Of a stretch of DNA of 64,000 bases, positions 1 through 9,973 are shown in pieces (positions within the stretch are counted from its first letter, which is position 1; every line of letters starts with the position of its first letter). Below the pieces are notes generated by a model, which worked only from the letters and a program-made list of their open reading frames with translations, was not told the origin of the DNA and did not search any database. Source of the DNA: Cyclobacteriaceae bacterium (GTDB lineage Bacteria > Bacteroidota > Bacteroidia > Cytophagales > Cyclobacteriaceae); the NCBI GenBank assembly GCA_022842845.1, contig JALHOT010000005.1, forward strand, positions 124,001-188,000. The letters run 5' to 3'. A program made the translations under genes and the position numbers.

Positions 1-1
1 T

Positions 2-184
2 GAGCTACAGCAGGTGAGACTCGACACCACTATTATACGCAGTGACGGTTTCCTGCAACTTGATAAAATTGAAACAGTGGCTTCTTTGGGTATAGATGCC
101 TATTACAAGCCTCAGCCATTGGCACGCTATTCTTACGCCAAGCCAGGCACCATAGCGACTAATCTGGATGAGTTTACTGTTTAA
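2..184 (+). CDS. C-terminal end of a probable flavin reductase-family protein (5' cut by window)
   Basis: An open frame runs from the first bases of the window to a TAA at 182-184, giving about 60 residues. The tail has a GIDAYY motif, then a LARYSYAKPG stretch and a short acidic end. From memory this resembles the C-terminus of the roughly 300-residue Bacteroidota flavin reductase (FMN-binding split-barrel) proteins; the flavin-binding core lies outside the window, so the call rests on tail similarity only. Its last 11 bases overlap the convergent gene on the other strand. Confidence 0.45.
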   Translation, partial: ELQQVRLDTTIIRSDGFLQLDKIETVASLGIDAYYKPQPLARYSYAKPGTIATNLDEFTV

Positions 185-1115
185 CTAAGTGGCCACTTGC
201 CAGGGTTTTGTTATCACCGTTAACAATGTAATGATAGGCGCCTGCGCGTAAGTGTTCTGTATCGATCACCCCCGGTAAATAGACCAACTCTTGCAAAGCT
301 GTTTTTCCTTCGGCATTTAATAGTGTGAACGAAACAGGTTTTGTGTAATCACCATTGAGATTTAATTGCTTGCCCAAGGGATTAGGAAATATTTCCAGGC
401 TAGCTTCTCCTTTTTTCTTTTTCACATTTGTGATCGTACTCTTTATATATTGGATGGCCTCTTGGCTGAGAATTCTGTTTACCCAATATTCATACATTTT
501 GCCTGAAGGATGCAATTGGTCACTGGCCACCAGCTCGGGTTGCTGTAAACCAAGCCTTGATATATCAGTTATATTAATATACATCACGCCTAATTTCTCT
601 GAGATGGCCTTATTCACAGCATTATAAGCGTCTAGTTCTGCACTTATTTTTGCCTGGGTGCTTTGCCCAAAGGGTGTGTAACCATAATCAGGAATGGACA
701 AAACAAAAACTCTTTCCTTGCTTCCGGCTATGTTAATGGCTGTCTTTAGTAGTTCTTCAAACTCTGGAGCATAGCTTTCCACAGATTTTGATTGGTATTG
801 ATTGTTGACCCCGATGAGCAGGGATACTAAATTGAAATCACCAGGTTGAATAGCGGCAGTTTGAATGGCTGCCTTTAACTGATCAGTGCGCCATCCCGTA
901 GTAGCAATAATGCGAGGTTCATTGCAGGCTAAATTTTTATTTTCTCTAAACCGATTGATCAATTGAACAGGCCAACGCAGGTTTGGCTCTACACTTTGCC
1001 CTATTGTATAGGAATCTCCTAAGGCCAACATCTTCACCCTTTCTTCCACAATAAGGGTTTGACCTGCAAGAGGTGAGGCCACTATTAAAAGTATAAGCAG
1101 TCTAATCATAGTCAT
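174..1115 (-). CDS. Secreted SGNH/GDSL-type lipase/esterase with T9SS sorting tail
   Basis: The 313-residue product starts at the ATG that gives a clean signal peptide (MTMIRLLILLIVA, ending near AGQ); an upstream start would add a polar leader. The SGNH blocks are visible: LALGDSY (block I, nucleophile Ser), GVNNQ (block III) and DQLHPS (block V, catalytic Asp and His). The last 80 or so residues, beginning EIFPNP and ending in a LASGHLVKQ tail, look like a T9SS sorting domain, so the enzyme is probably exported and surface-anchored or released. It likely hydrolyses esters on carbohydrates or lipids; the substrate is unknown. It converges on the partial gene at the window start. Confidence 0.8.
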   Translation of the reverse strand: MTMIRLLILLIVASPLAGQTLIVEERVKMLALGDSYTIGQSVEPNLRWPVQLINRFRENKNLACNEPRIIATTGWRTDQLKAAIQTAAIQPGDFNLVSLLIGVNNQYQSKSVESYAPEFEELLKTAINIAGSKERVFVLSIPDYGYTPFGQSTQAKISAELDAYNAVNKAISEKLGVMYINITDISRLGLQQPELVASDQLHPSGKMYEYWVNRILSQEAIQYIKSTITNVKKKKGEASLEIFPNPLGKQLNLNGDYTKPVSFTLLNAEGKTALQELVYLPGVIDTEHLRAGAYHYIVNGDNKTLASGHLVKQ

Positions 1116-1182
1116 AAAACAGTAAAGGGGCGCTTTGGTTTGTACTTTTAGTAATCGGAAGCTTTTCTTAACTTTCCAACAC

Positions 1183-1452
1183 ATGGCTAAGATAAGTACT
1201 TGTTCCTCTGGTAAAAAACTTTATTTATCTGAAGCACTGGCTGAAGAAGCCTTGCTGGGCGCTCATGTGCAATTTGATTTCGCGCAAGGAACCGGACCTA
1301 TTGCCGTTTACCGATGTGATGATTGTGGGTATTTTCATCTCACATCACAAGGGCTTATCAACACTAAGCTAAAAGACTTTCTCGCTTCCGGGGATTATAA
1401 ACGCCTTCGGCAGGCCGCAGCATGGACTTCTAAACTTAAACATAAATACTAG
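1183..1452 (+). CDS. Small zinc-ribbon-like protein of unknown function
   Basis: An 89-residue protein starting at ATG 1183, chosen because the longer frame begins inside the divergent upstream region and has an unlikely leader. It has a Cys at position 7 (STCSSGKK) and a CDDC pair followed by GYFHLTS, which could form a metal-binding ribbon. It is basic overall. Its TAG stop shares a base with the GTG start of the SemiSWEET gene (TAGTG), so the two are probably translationally coupled. No function can be assigned. Confidence 0.6.
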   Translation: MAKISTCSSGKKLYLSEALAEEALLGAHVQFDFAQGTGPIAVYRCDDCGYFHLTSQGLINTKLKDFLASGDYKRLRQAAAWTSKLKHKY

Positions 1453-1712
1453 TGAATTGGATTGAGATAGTCGGGCACACCGGCTCCCTGCTTAGCAGCA
1501 TTACATTTATACCTCAGGTCTATAAAGTTTGGCAAACCAAACGCACAAAAGACCTGAGTCTTAGCATGATGTTCATTGTATTTACCAGCACAGTGGTATG
1601 GCTGGTCTATGGTATCGGCCTGATGCTTTGGCCGGTGATTATCTGCAATGCCATTATTTGCATGCTAAGCCTGCTGCTCATTTATTTTAAAATCACTTTT
1701 GATAAGCAGTAA
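1452..1712 (+). CDS. SemiSWEET-family PQ-loop sugar transporter
   Basis: An 86-residue protein with three predicted membrane helices and the family signature: [17 protein letters not shown] after the first helix (PQ motif) and a closing hydrophobic helix. SemiSWEETs are about 85-100 residues and dimerise to carry sugars such as sucrose or glucose passively. The GTG start overlaps the stop of the preceding small gene, and the end lies one base before the purT ATG, so the three genes look like one transcript. The substrate cannot be read from the sequence. Confidence 0.85.
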   Translation: MNWIEIVGHTGSLLSSITFIPQVYKVWQTKRTKDLSLSMMFIVFTSTVVWLVYGIGLMLWPVIICNAIICMLSLLLIYFKITFDKQ

Positions 1713-1713
1713 T

Positions 1714-2901
1714 ATGGCCTCATTGAGTTTAGGAACCCCACTGACCCAGACAGCCACTAAGGTGATGCTGCTAGGTTCTGGTGAATTGGGCAAAGAAGTA
1801 GTGATTGAATTTCAACGCTACGGGGTAGAGGTGATTGCAGTTGATCGCTACGCCAATGCACCTGCCATGCAGGTGGCCCATCGTTCGCACGTTATTTCCA
1901 TGCTCGATGGCGCTGCGTTACGAGCCATTATAGAAAAGGAAAAACCTCATTATATCATTCCAGAAGTAGAGGCCATTGCTACGGATACGCTGGTGGCTTT
2001 GGAGCAGGAGGGTTTTACCATTATCCCCACCGCCACCGCTACGCGCCTGACCATGAATCGTGAGGGCATTCGTACCTTGGCAGCAGAGCAACTGAAAGTA
2101 AAAACATCTCCTTATCGTTTTGCAGGCACCTTTGAGGAATTTGAACAAGCTGTTCAATACATCGGTATTCCTTGTGTTGTCAAACCGATCATGAGTTCTT
2201 CCGGAAAGGGACAAAGTGTTATCAAATCACGGGTGGATATCGGTACTTCATGGAAATATGCGCAAGAGGGCGGCAGGAGTGGTGGTGGTCGTGTAATCGT
2301 GGAAGGATTTGTTGATTTTGATTATGAGATTACACTGTTAACGATTCGTCATAAAGAAGGTGTTTCTTTTTGTGAGCCTATTGGCCATCGCCAGGAGCAT
2401 GGCGATTATCAGGAATCATGGCAGCCCCATGCGATGAGTGCTGTTGCCCTCAAGGCTTCTGAGGCAATTGCACGCAAGGTGGTAGATGCTTTGGGTGGTC
2501 GTGGTATTTTTGGGGTTGAATTTTTCGTGAAAGGTGACGAAGTTTATTTCAGTGAGTTATCGCCCAGGCCTCATGACACTGGCATGGTGACCATGATCTC
2601 CCAGGATTTGTCAGAATTTGCATTGCATGTGCGTGCTATACTAGGACTTCCCATTCCGGTTATCCGGCAATTAGGTCCCTCTGCTTCCAGTGTAATTTTA
2701 GTGAAGGGACATTCAACGCAAGTTACCTTTTCCGGTATCGAAGAGGCTTTACAAGTGCCAGATACACAAGTGCGTTTATTTGGTAAGCCCGAAGTGCAAG
2801 GCGAAAGACGCATGGGTGTTTGTTTAGCTAGAGCTGGCAGCATAGAAGAAGCCAGGGCTAAGGCCAATAGGGCTGCTGCTGCTATTTCCTATACTTTATA
2901 A
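1714..2901 (+). CDS. purT: Formate-dependent phosphoribosylglycinamide formyltransferase PurT
   Basis: A 395-residue ATP-grasp enzyme, close to the 392 residues of E. coli PurT. It uses formate and ATP to make formylglycinamide ribonucleotide in purine synthesis. An N-terminal Rossmann-like region has [11 protein letters not shown]; the ATP-grasp core has the SSSGKGQS phosphate loop, DYEITLLT, and GIFGVEFF followed by [14 protein letters not shown], all strongly PurT-like. The start at 1714 was chosen over 1699 because it gives the shorter, family-like N-terminus. It follows the SemiSWEET gene directly. Confidence 0.95.
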   Translation: MASLSLGTPLTQTATKVMLLGSGELGKEVVIEFQRYGVEVIAVDRYANAPAMQVAHRSHVISMLDGAALRAIIEKEKPHYIIPEVEAIATDTLVALEQEGFTIIPTATATRLTMNREGIRTLAAEQLKVKTSPYRFAGTFEEFEQAVQYIGIPCVVKPIMSSSGKGQSVIKSRVDIGTSWKYAQEGGRSGGGRVIVEGFVDFDYEITLLTIRHKEGVSFCEPIGHRQEHGDYQESWQPHAMSAVALKASEAIARKVVDALGGRGIFGVEFFVKGDEVYFSELSPRPHDTGMVTMISQDLSEFALHVRAILGLPIPVIRQLGPSASSVILVKGHSTQVTFSGIEEALQVPDTQVRLFGKPEVQGERRMGVCLARAGSIEEARAKANRAAAAISYTL

Positions 2902-2909
2902 TTTTGAGC

Positions 2910-3662
2910 ATGGACCAGGAAAAACATTGGAACAACATCGGTATTGACTACAAGGATGAAATTTTTGATGTGTTTGCCAGTGATAAGAACCATGTGCTAC
3001 AAAGGTATTTTGACAAACACGGCAATCCGGCACATAGTGCTATGGACTTTGGTTGCGGTATTGGCAAAGCCTTTAGACACCTGGCACCGCGTTTCAAAAC
3101 GCTCATCGGGACTGACATATCGGGTAAACTTTTAGCACAGGCCAAAAAGCAAAAGTTTCCTAATGTTGAATTACTCAAAGCAGATCTTTCCAAGGTGTCT
3201 CAACAATTCCCCAAAGTGGATTTTGCTTTTTGTTGCAATGTTATCATGCTCCCTGAAATTGAGAAGAATTACGCTATGTTGCGCAATATTGCTCAATCGG
3301 TGAAGAATGGAGGGCATGCCATTTTGGTCTTGCCTTCCCTTGAATCGATGATGTATGCCAGCTGGCGACTTATCGACTGGTATAGCAAAGAAGGAGTCGA
3401 TTTAGCAAGCATACCCAACACTGAACTGGCCTACTTTAAAAGCAGTAAGCGAGAAATTTTGAGGGGAAATGTGCACATCAACGGTGTACCTACTAAACAT
3501 TATTCGGCTCCTGAACTGGAGGTTATCATCGCAGAAGCCGGACTGCAGGTTCAGAACATCGAAAAGATTGAATATGGCTGGGACACTGAATTTAGCAGTC
3601 CTCCAGACTGGATGAAGGCTCCTTATCCCTGGGACTGGCTCATCGAATGTAAAAAAGCTTAG
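2910..3662 (+). CDS. Class I SAM-dependent methyltransferase
   Basis: A 250-residue protein beginning at ATG 2910, eight bases after purT. The SAM-binding motif I is MDFGCGIGKAF near residue 45, followed by an acidic residue after the next strand (IGTDIS) and a motif around LLKADLS, the order of a Rossmann-type methyltransferase. The C-terminal part contains a conserved-looking HYSAPEL segment typical of small-molecule methyltransferases. The substrate is unknown; its position suggests co-transcription with purT. Confidence 0.85.
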   Translation: MDQEKHWNNIGIDYKDEIFDVFASDKNHVLQRYFDKHGNPAHSAMDFGCGIGKAFRHLAPRFKTLIGTDISGKLLAQAKKQKFPNVELLKADLSKVSQQFPKVDFAFCCNVIMLPEIEKNYAMLRNIAQSVKNGGHAILVLPSLESMMYASWRLIDWYSKEGVDLASIPNTELAYFKSSKREILRGNVHINGVPTKHYSAPELEVIIAEAGLQVQNIEKIEYGWDTEFSSPPDWMKAPYPWDWLIECKKA

Positions 3663-3718
3663 CGATCTGTTTGCTTACAAGCTAAAAAGGTGAGTATATT
3701 TCTTTCCTTCTTATACCT

Positions 3719-6196
3719 ATGCATCCACTTTTGTCCTCTGTTAAGCACTTTATAAAAGCGTGGATTGTTAAAATTTGGTCAACCATACTTCATTATTATC
3801 AAGCAATTAGCGCTTTTTATAAAACCCACCCCAAACATAAAAAGTGGTCTATCATTGGCGCTTGTCTAATAGGGCCACCATTGCTTTTACTCTTGGTCGT
3901 GTGGATTGAGATACCTAGTAAACGTGCCTTACGGAATATCAGAAATCAACTTCCATCAGAAGTATATACTGCTGATAGTGTATTAATTGGTCGCTTTTAT
4001 GTGCAAGATAGAACGGAGGTGACTTACGATAAAATTGCACCAGTCGCTATCCAAGCCCTTATTGCTACTGAAGATGTCCGCTTCTACGAGCATGGGGGTA
4101 TCGATTTTGAAAGTTTGGGTAGGGTCTTGATCCGATCGATTATTATGGGTGATGAATCTTCTGGTGGTGGGAGTACCATTACTCAGCAGTTATCTAAAAA
4201 CCTCTATCCACGCAAACGTTACTGGATTGCTTCGATGCTCATCAACAAGATGCGTGAAATGATTACCGCTCTACGGATTGAAAATATTTATTCCAAAGAA
4301 GAGATCATCACCATGTATTTAAATACGGTTTCTTTTGCAGACCAAACCTTTGGTGTAGAGACTGCGGCCAAACGATTTTTTTCTGTCAGTGCAGAAAAGC
4401 TTCAAGCCCACCAGGCGGCTATGCTCATTGGTATGCTGAAAGCGACACACTCTTATAACCCCAGACTTTTTCCTGAGCGTGCCTTAACCAGAAGAAATGT
4501 GGTTATCTCTCAAATGCAGAAATATGATTACCTCACTAAAGACGATGCTGAGAAAACGAAGGCTTTACCATTGTCTCTGAAGTATTCAAAAACCTTGAAC
4601 CAGGCACCACTGGCACCTTATTTTAAAGAATACTTAAGAACAGAATTACAGGCCTGGTTTAATGACAATCCTAAAGAGGACGGGAGTACCTACAACATCT
4701 ACACAGATGGACTAAAAATTTACACTACCATTAACGCCATGCTTCAACGTTATGCTGAAAAGGCGGTAAGCCAGCAAATGACAGAAGTGCAAAAGCAGTT
4801 TCTGGCCCATTGGGGACAAGATGGCATCTTCAAAAGCAATCCTGGCATCGTGGAAGATGCCATTAAGCGAAGCAACCGTTATCAAAAGCTAAAAGAGGAA
4901 GGCCTGTCAGAGGATGAAATCATCACTGTTTTACAAAAGAAAGTGCCTACCCGATTGTTTTCGTGGCGTGGCGATAAAGAAGTATTGATGAGCCCGATTG
5001 ATTCGATCAAACATCATTTGCAATTTTTAAATGCTGGCCTGGTAGCGATGAACCCAAGCAATGGAGAGGTTGTCGTTTGGGTAGGGGGTATCGATCATGA
5101 CTTCTTTCAATACGATCACATAAGAGAATCGACCAAACGCCAGGTAGGCTCCATCTTTAAACCCATTGTCTATGCTGTTGCGATAGAACAAGGTCTTGAT
5201 CCCTGCGAATTGATGCCTGCTAACAGGGAAACCTACATTGATAAAGAAGGTGAGGAGTGGACCCCCCGTAACTCTCAAATTGATTATGAAGTGAACTACA
5301 CCATGCGTGGCGCGATGGCTTACTCGGTGAATACTATTGCCGTTAAAACCATCATCAAAGCGGGGGTTGATAAAGCCATTCGTTTGGCTCAAGACATGGG
5401 GATTGTCAGTGAGTTACCAGATGTGCCTTCTATTGCGCTCGGATCTGCCTCTGTTTCTTTATTAGAAATGACCACCGCCTATACCAGTTTTGCTACTGGC
5501 GGTGAGCGTGTAAAACCGGTTTTCATAAAGGCAATCATTGACCAGGATGGGCAGACAATCACTGCGATGAATCCGGAGGAACCTAGAAAACAAGTATTAA
5601 GTAAAAGAGCCGCGTCCATCACAGCTAATATGTTAAGAACAGTAGTGACGGAAGGAACAGCCTCGCGACTGCGTTGGAAATACGGGGTTTACAATATGGA
5701 TGTGGGAGGTAAGACTGGCACAACGCAGTCCAATGCCGATGGCTGGTTCATGGCCGTATCGCCTCAACTGGTGGTGGGTAGTTGGGTAGGGGCCGATGAC
5801 CCGCGCATTCGATTCAGATCTACCGAACTAGGTCAGGGCGCGAGCACAGCACTCCCGATCACGGGCTATTTCTTAAATCAAGTAGTGAACGACAAATCGT
5901 TTAAAACTATTGCACAGGCTACTTTTCCTCCCTTGGAAGATGGCTGGAAAGAAGCCTTGGATTGTGATTTGTATGAATTGGATTCTGTGTTGATTAAACG
6001 CATTACAAAGATTGCCTTAAAGCGCGATTCACTTTTGTTGGTGGATACAACGGCCACCGCTGATGAAAGCTTTTTAGAGCAATTATTAAGCAGAAAAAAA
6101 CGCATGCAACGGCAACAGGAAAAACGAGATAGTATTGCAAGAGCAGACCTTATTAAAGTAGTAGAGTCCACCGAAACTGACACCAATGACAATTGA
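3719..6196 (+). CDS. Bifunctional class A penicillin-binding protein (PBP1a type)
   Basis: An 825-residue peptidoglycan synthase. One membrane helix lies near residues 43-65. The GT51 transglycosylase domain has the catalytic Glu118 in the ATEDVRFYEHGGID motif and a GGSTITQQ motif. The transpeptidase domain has all three penicillin-binding motifs: SIFK with nucleophile Ser478, SVN at Ser536 and KTGT at Lys665. The Lys/Arg-rich C-terminus after about residue 740 is a low-complexity tail. It polymerises glycan strands and cross-links stem peptides on the outer face of the inner membrane. The next gene overlaps its 3' end by 11 bases. Confidence 0.95.
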   Translation: MHPLLSSVKHFIKAWIVKIWSTILHYYQAISAFYKTHPKHKKWSIIGACLIGPPLLLLLVVWIEIPSKRALRNIRNQLPSEVYTADSVLIGRFYVQDRTEVTYDKIAPVAIQALIATEDVRFYEHGGIDFESLGRVLIRSIIMGDESSGGGSTITQQLSKNLYPRKRYWIASMLINKMREMITALRIENIYSKEEIITMYLNTVSFADQTFGVETAAKRFFSVSAEKLQAHQAAMLIGMLKATHSYNPRLFPERALTRRNVVISQMQKYDYLTKDDAEKTKALPLSLKYSKTLNQAPLAPYFKEYLRTELQAWFNDNPKEDGSTYNIYTDGLKIYTTINAMLQRYAEKAVSQQMTEVQKQFLAHWGQDGIFKSNPGIVEDAIKRSNRYQKLKEEGLSEDEIITVLQKKVPTRLFSWRGDKEVLMSPIDSIKHHLQFLNAGLVAMNPSNGEVVVWVGGIDHDFFQYDHIRESTKRQVGSIFKPIVYAVAIEQGLDPCELMPANRETYIDKEGEEWTPRNSQIDYEVNYTMRGAMAYSVNTIAVKTIIKAGVDKAIRLAQDMGIVSELPDVPSIALGSASVSLLEMTTAYTSFATGGERVKPVFIKAIIDQDGQTITAMNPEEPRKQVLSKRAASITANMLRTVVTEGTASRLRWKYGVYNMDVGGKTGTTQSNADGWFMAVSPQLVVGSWVGADDPRIRFRSTELGQGASTALPITGYFLNQVVNDKSFKTIAQATFPPLEDGWKEALDCDLYELDSVLIKRITKIALKRDSLLLVDTTATADESFLEQLLSRKKRMQRQQEKRDSIARADLIKVVESTETDTNDN

Positions 6197-7145
6197 TAAA
6201 ATGCTGGGTATTGACTACCCAATTATTGTAGCCCCTATGTTTTTGATTTCCAATACTGCTATGATAAAGGCAGCTTTGGATAACGGTATCACCGCGGCTT
6301 TTCCAGCCCTGAATTACCGTACCGATGATGAACTTAAAAAGGCCATCGAGGAGATTAAAGCGTATACAAATAAGCCCTTTGGTGTTAACCTTATTGTTAA
6401 TCAGTCCAACCCTAAGTATAAAGGTCAGCTCGATATTCTCATCGAGAAGAAAGTAGCTTTTATCATTACCTCACTGGGCAATCCAAAGGAAGTAATTGAA
6501 CGATGCAGGCCGGTGGGTATCAAAGTTTTTTGTGATGTGGTTGACCTTACCTATGCCAAGAAGGTAGAATCGCTGGGAGCCGATGCCGTGATTGCCGTTA
6601 ACAGTGAAGCGGGAGGGCATGCTGGTAATATCAAACCAAATGATTTGATTAGCTTATTAAAAGCAAATCTTTCTATCCCCATTATATCAGCAGGTGGTGT
6701 GGCGAAAGCTGCGCATCTCAATGAAGTGATGGGACTCGGTGCAGCGGGTGTTTCTGTAGGCACAATTTTCATTGCCAGTGAAGAGGCTCCTGTTTCGCAA
6801 GATTATAAACAAGCCATGATTGATTACGGAGCCAAAGATATTGTTCGTACAACGAAGCTTTCAGGATCGGCATTAACAGTTATCAATACCCCTTATGTGC
6901 AAGCTTTGGGAACCGAAGCCAATTGGCTTGAGCGTTTGATGAATAAGAATAAACGCCTGAAGAAATATATCAAGATGATCATCGCCTTCAGAGGAATGAA
7001 GGCAGTAGAGAAGGCTGCCTTTGGCGCGACTTACAAAACATTGTGGTGTGCGGGTCCCTCTATTGAATACGTGAAGTCTGTCAGGCCGATGAAAGAAATC
7101 GTCAAGGATTTGACCACTGGCTATACTGCCCGTACCACTGGCTAA
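6186..7145 (+). CDS. Nitronate monooxygenase / FMN-dependent 2-nitropropane dioxygenase family
   Basis: A 319-residue TIM-barrel flavoprotein. The N-terminal IDYPIIVAPM segment, the SEAGGHAG motif carrying the catalytic-type His, and the IPIISAGGVA then GAAGVSVGT phosphate-binding segments match the NPD/NMO family, which oxidises alkyl nitronates; related enzymes act as enoyl-ACP reductases (FabK), so the exact reaction is open. It starts inside the end of the PBP gene and is probably co-transcribed. Its stop overlaps the stop of the convergent histidine kinase gene. Confidence 0.85.
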   Translation: MTIDKMLGIDYPIIVAPMFLISNTAMIKAALDNGITAAFPALNYRTDDELKKAIEEIKAYTNKPFGVNLIVNQSNPKYKGQLDILIEKKVAFIITSLGNPKEVIERCRPVGIKVFCDVVDLTYAKKVESLGADAVIAVNSEAGGHAGNIKPNDLISLLKANLSIPIISAGGVAKAAHLNEVMGLGAAGVSVGTIFIASEEAPVSQDYKQAMIDYGAKDIVRTTKLSGSALTVINTPYVQALGTEANWLERLMNKNKRLKKYIKMIIAFRGMKAVEKAAFGATYKTLWCAGPSIEYVKSVRPMKEIVKDLTTGYTARTTG

Positions 7146-9127
7146 TGATGCGGTAATTTAACGGTGAAGATTGACCCAACACCTGGCTTGCTATCTACCT
7201 GAATGCTGCCTTTTAATTTATCTACTGAACGCTTCAGTATGTATAGACCAAGGCCTGTACCCGTGATTTGGTTATTGGCTCGGTAAAACATATCAAATAT
7301 CTTGGTTTGATATTCGTCAGGAATGCCAGTGCCATTGTCTTCTACTTCAATCACCACTTCTTTGTTATCCGACTTTACGGATATACTGGCATAGGCTCCT
7401 TGATTTTTGGAGTACTTGATTGCGTTCTCAATTAGATTCTGAAAAATGGCATTTAAGAGAGTATACTCAGACTCAAAAGTAATATCCGCTTGTACATCAC
7501 GCTTTAACAATACTCTATTAAATCCATCTACACTTCTTAGTGTGTCAATACAATCATCAATGAGCTTATTAAAGTCGATGGCTTCCCGCTCAATCATATC
7601 ATTGTTAAGCAAGGTAAGGCTGATTAAGCCATTGATAATTTGATTGACATGGAGAATTTGTCCGTTTTGCTTGCTTAAATAATCAAGGGCCTCTTTATCT
7701 TTAATATCCTCACTGGCAATATTATTCAACGCAAGCATGGTAGCCATCGGCCCTTTCAGGTCGTGCGAAACCCTATAGAAGAAAGCATCTAATTCCGCAT
7801 TCTTCTCCTCGATAATTGATTTCTGTAATTGGATGGTGTCAAGAGTATGTTGCAGCTCTACGGTGCGTTTAGCTACTTTTATTTCAAGTTTCTCATTGGC
7901 CTCTTGTTGAATTTCAAGAGCACGTTGTTGGGCTTCTTCTTTTTCTTCTTTATACCTTCTGTAACGATCGCCTAAAGCAAATGCAATAATAACAGTTTCC
8001 ATAGTTGCCCCAATTTCAACGAAGTGGGTTGTCCAGAAATTAGAAGGAAATACACCGCTGTTGCGAAGGGTAAGTAAGAGCCCGCCAACCAAGTACACGG
8101 ACCATGCTGCAATAAAAAAGTTAGCAGTCCTGTTTCCCTTTATGCGACAAACAATACCTGTTGCCAGGTAGATAATGGTGGAAAGAGAAATAAGGTTATT
8201 GCCGGCAGAAGAAAGTAAACCAGTAGCTGTAAGAATAGCAGCAGCTACAGAAAGAGGAAATAAACTAACTAGTAAATAATACATCCCTTTCGAGTATTGT
8301 TTTACTTCCAGAAAGCGTATGGTGAAGGCTGCTAAAAAGATAGTGATGACACCTAATGACATGCGGCCTGCGTAAAAATTCATCATAGGGCTTTCAGGCC
8401 ACAAAAACTTGCCGGCATATCCTGAAGCAGAAGAAAAGATAAGGAAGGTGCAAACAATAGTACAGATGTATAAAAGATAGTTGCTTTGTTTAAGGGTTAT
8501 AAAAATGAAAAGGTTATAAAAAAACATGACAAATAGTATTCCGAAGAATATGCCATAGCCAACATCTTCAAACCTAACCTTTTCATAAAAGCTTTCCTTT
8601 TCGTGAATGTAGACAGGAAAAGTTTTTGGACTGCGCCCTGCTATTTTTATGTAAACATGGCTGGTACCATCTTGACCAAACTGCAATGGCAGCAAGTGGG
8701 CCGTGTGTGAGATGACACGTTGACTTTGTGGTCGGTAATAGCCTGAAGTAAAGTGTTGCCAAAGTAACTGGTCATCTTGCTGGTAGAAATCCACATACTC
8801 TAAAAAAGGGGCGGGGATCTCCAGCAGCCAGGTAAGACTTGAATCGGGGTTTATAGCAGATAGTTTAAGCCAGATAGTCGCCTTGGTGTAGCCAAAGGTT
8901 AAGTTATGCGGTTTAGTATCGAACAGCTTTTGAATACTATCGCTCAGTATATCTTCATGATCCAGTGATTCAGATTCATCAATCAATACATGCACATATT
9001 TGTCGAGCCTGTGAGCCTGTTGATCAGCATGTAACACATAAGGCTCTTGAGCCATTGACATTGAAATATTCATCACCGTGATGATGAATGCCAATACTAC
9101 AGACCGTTGCGTAAGGTTTAGGAACAT
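7142..9127 (-). CDS. 7TMR-DISM sensor histidine kinase
   Basis: A 661-residue membrane kinase. A signal peptide (ending near SMAQ) is followed by a periplasmic beta-rich 7TMR-DISMED2-type domain to about residue 180, seven membrane helices to about residue 395, a coiled coil rich in Glu/Lys, then HisKA with the phospho-accepting His in RVSHDLKGP and a HATPase domain with NLIENAIKYS (N box), DNGTGIPDE (G1) and GTGLGLYI (G2). No receiver domain is fused and no partner regulator is adjacent. The ATG at 9127 was preferred to an upstream TTG because it gives a normal signal peptide. Confidence 0.9.
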   Translation of the reverse strand: MFLNLTQRSVVLAFIITVMNISMSMAQEPYVLHADQQAHRLDKYVHVLIDESESLDHEDILSDSIQKLFDTKPHNLTFGYTKATIWLKLSAINPDSSLTWLLEIPAPFLEYVDFYQQDDQLLWQHFTSGYYRPQSQRVISHTAHLLPLQFGQDGTSHVYIKIAGRSPKTFPVYIHEKESFYEKVRFEDVGYGIFFGILFVMFFYNLFIFITLKQSNYLLYICTIVCTFLIFSSASGYAGKFLWPESPMMNFYAGRMSLGVITIFLAAFTIRFLEVKQYSKGMYYLLVSLFPLSVAAAILTATGLLSSAGNNLISLSTIIYLATGIVCRIKGNRTANFFIAAWSVYLVGGLLLTLRNSGVFPSNFWTTHFVEIGATMETVIIAFALGDRYRRYKEEKEEAQQRALEIQQEANEKLEIKVAKRTVELQHTLDTIQLQKSIIEEKNAELDAFFYRVSHDLKGPMATMLALNNIASEDIKDKEALDYLSKQNGQILHVNQIINGLISLTLLNNDMIEREAIDFNKLIDDCIDTLRSVDGFNRVLLKRDVQADITFESEYTLLNAIFQNLIENAIKYSKNQGAYASISVKSDNKEVVIEVEDNGTGIPDEYQTKIFDMFYRANNQITGTGLGLYILKRSVDKLKGSIQVDSKPGVGSIFTVKLPHH

Positions 9128-9298
9128 AGTGCGCTCAGCAAATCTTCGAAAAATAATCAAAACACCCTATATAAACACAATTCATATAGAAGGGATGTAA
9201 GTTTTCTTACTTTTTTAGATAAACTCAAAAAGAGAGAGATGAGATGAAATGATGTGAATTATTATTGCGATGATGAGCAAGGTTAATGTTCATTAGAT

Positions 9299-9523
9299 TC
9301 ATCCGCCTTTTCCCCTCAAAGGCTCCAGTAAGTATTCTAATCCGTTAAGCCTGATTTCGTACATGGTTTGCAGCAGTGCTCCCAGTTTACCAGCAGGATA
9401 ACCCTTGCGCTGAAACCACTCCAGGTATGAAACGGGCAAGTAGCAAATGATCGTGCCCTTATACTTGCCAAAGGGCATTTTCATTTTTACCAATTCGAGC
9501 AGTAGTGTAGGATCGAAGCCCAT
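9299..9523 (-). CDS. DUF3820-family small protein
   Basis: A 74-residue protein with the MPFGKYKGT start-of-domain motif, then LPVSYLEWF and a closing hydrophobic helix, which is the pattern of DUF3820 (a 'putative quorum-sensing-regulated virulence factor' label is attached to this family in databases, without firm function). It lies three bases downstream of the SnoaL-like gene on the same strand and is probably in one transcript with it. Confidence 0.75.
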   Translation of the reverse strand: MGFDPTLLLELVKMKMPFGKYKGTIICYLPVSYLEWFQRKGYPAGKLGALLQTMYEIRLNGLEYLLEPLRGKGG

Positions 9524-9526
9524 ACC

Positions 9527-9889
9527 TCAACGATGAAAGACTGTGGAATAATAAATAAGCCCATCCTTCACCTCCAGCATTTCACCCACATAAAGGTCTT
9601 CCTCTTTTTCAACCTTACGTATGTATTCCATAAATACACGGTTATCGTAGGGAGTAAGTCTTACCAGTTGGTATTGAAGGCTTGGCAGGCGATCGAAAGC
9701 ATCTTGCCACCAGGCTCTCATGCTAGGTTTACCTTGGATAAGGCCTTTCGTTTCTGGTTTTCTTACCTTTAGTTTTGGGCTAAAGTGCTGTGCATTATCA
9801 TGATATAAAGATAACAGGCCATCCAGGTCTTTTGTATTAAAGGCCGCAATCCATCTTTCGGCTAGTTCAGTTAATTCTTGTGGTGTCAT
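9527..9889 (-). CDS. SnoaL-like / NTF2-fold protein
   Basis: A 120-residue protein matching the SnoaL-like fold: a helix with AERWIAAFNTKDLDGLLSLY, then HDNAQHFSP and a set of beta strands ending in IYYSTVFHR. Proteins of this fold include small cyclases, isomerases and binding proteins; no catalytic set can be assigned. It is followed closely by the DUF3820 gene. Confidence 0.75.
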   Translation of the reverse strand: MTPQELTELAERWIAAFNTKDLDGLLSLYHDNAQHFSPKLKVRKPETKGLIQGKPSMRAWWQDAFDRLPSLQYQLVRLTPYDNRVFMEYIRKVEKEEDLYVGEMLEVKDGLIYYSTVFHR

Positions 9890-9973
9890 GCAGGTTTAAA
9901 GATACGGGGAAACCAGAAAGGTAACTTGCCATGAGGCATGAATTATCGTCCACAAAATTATAATTTGCATCGC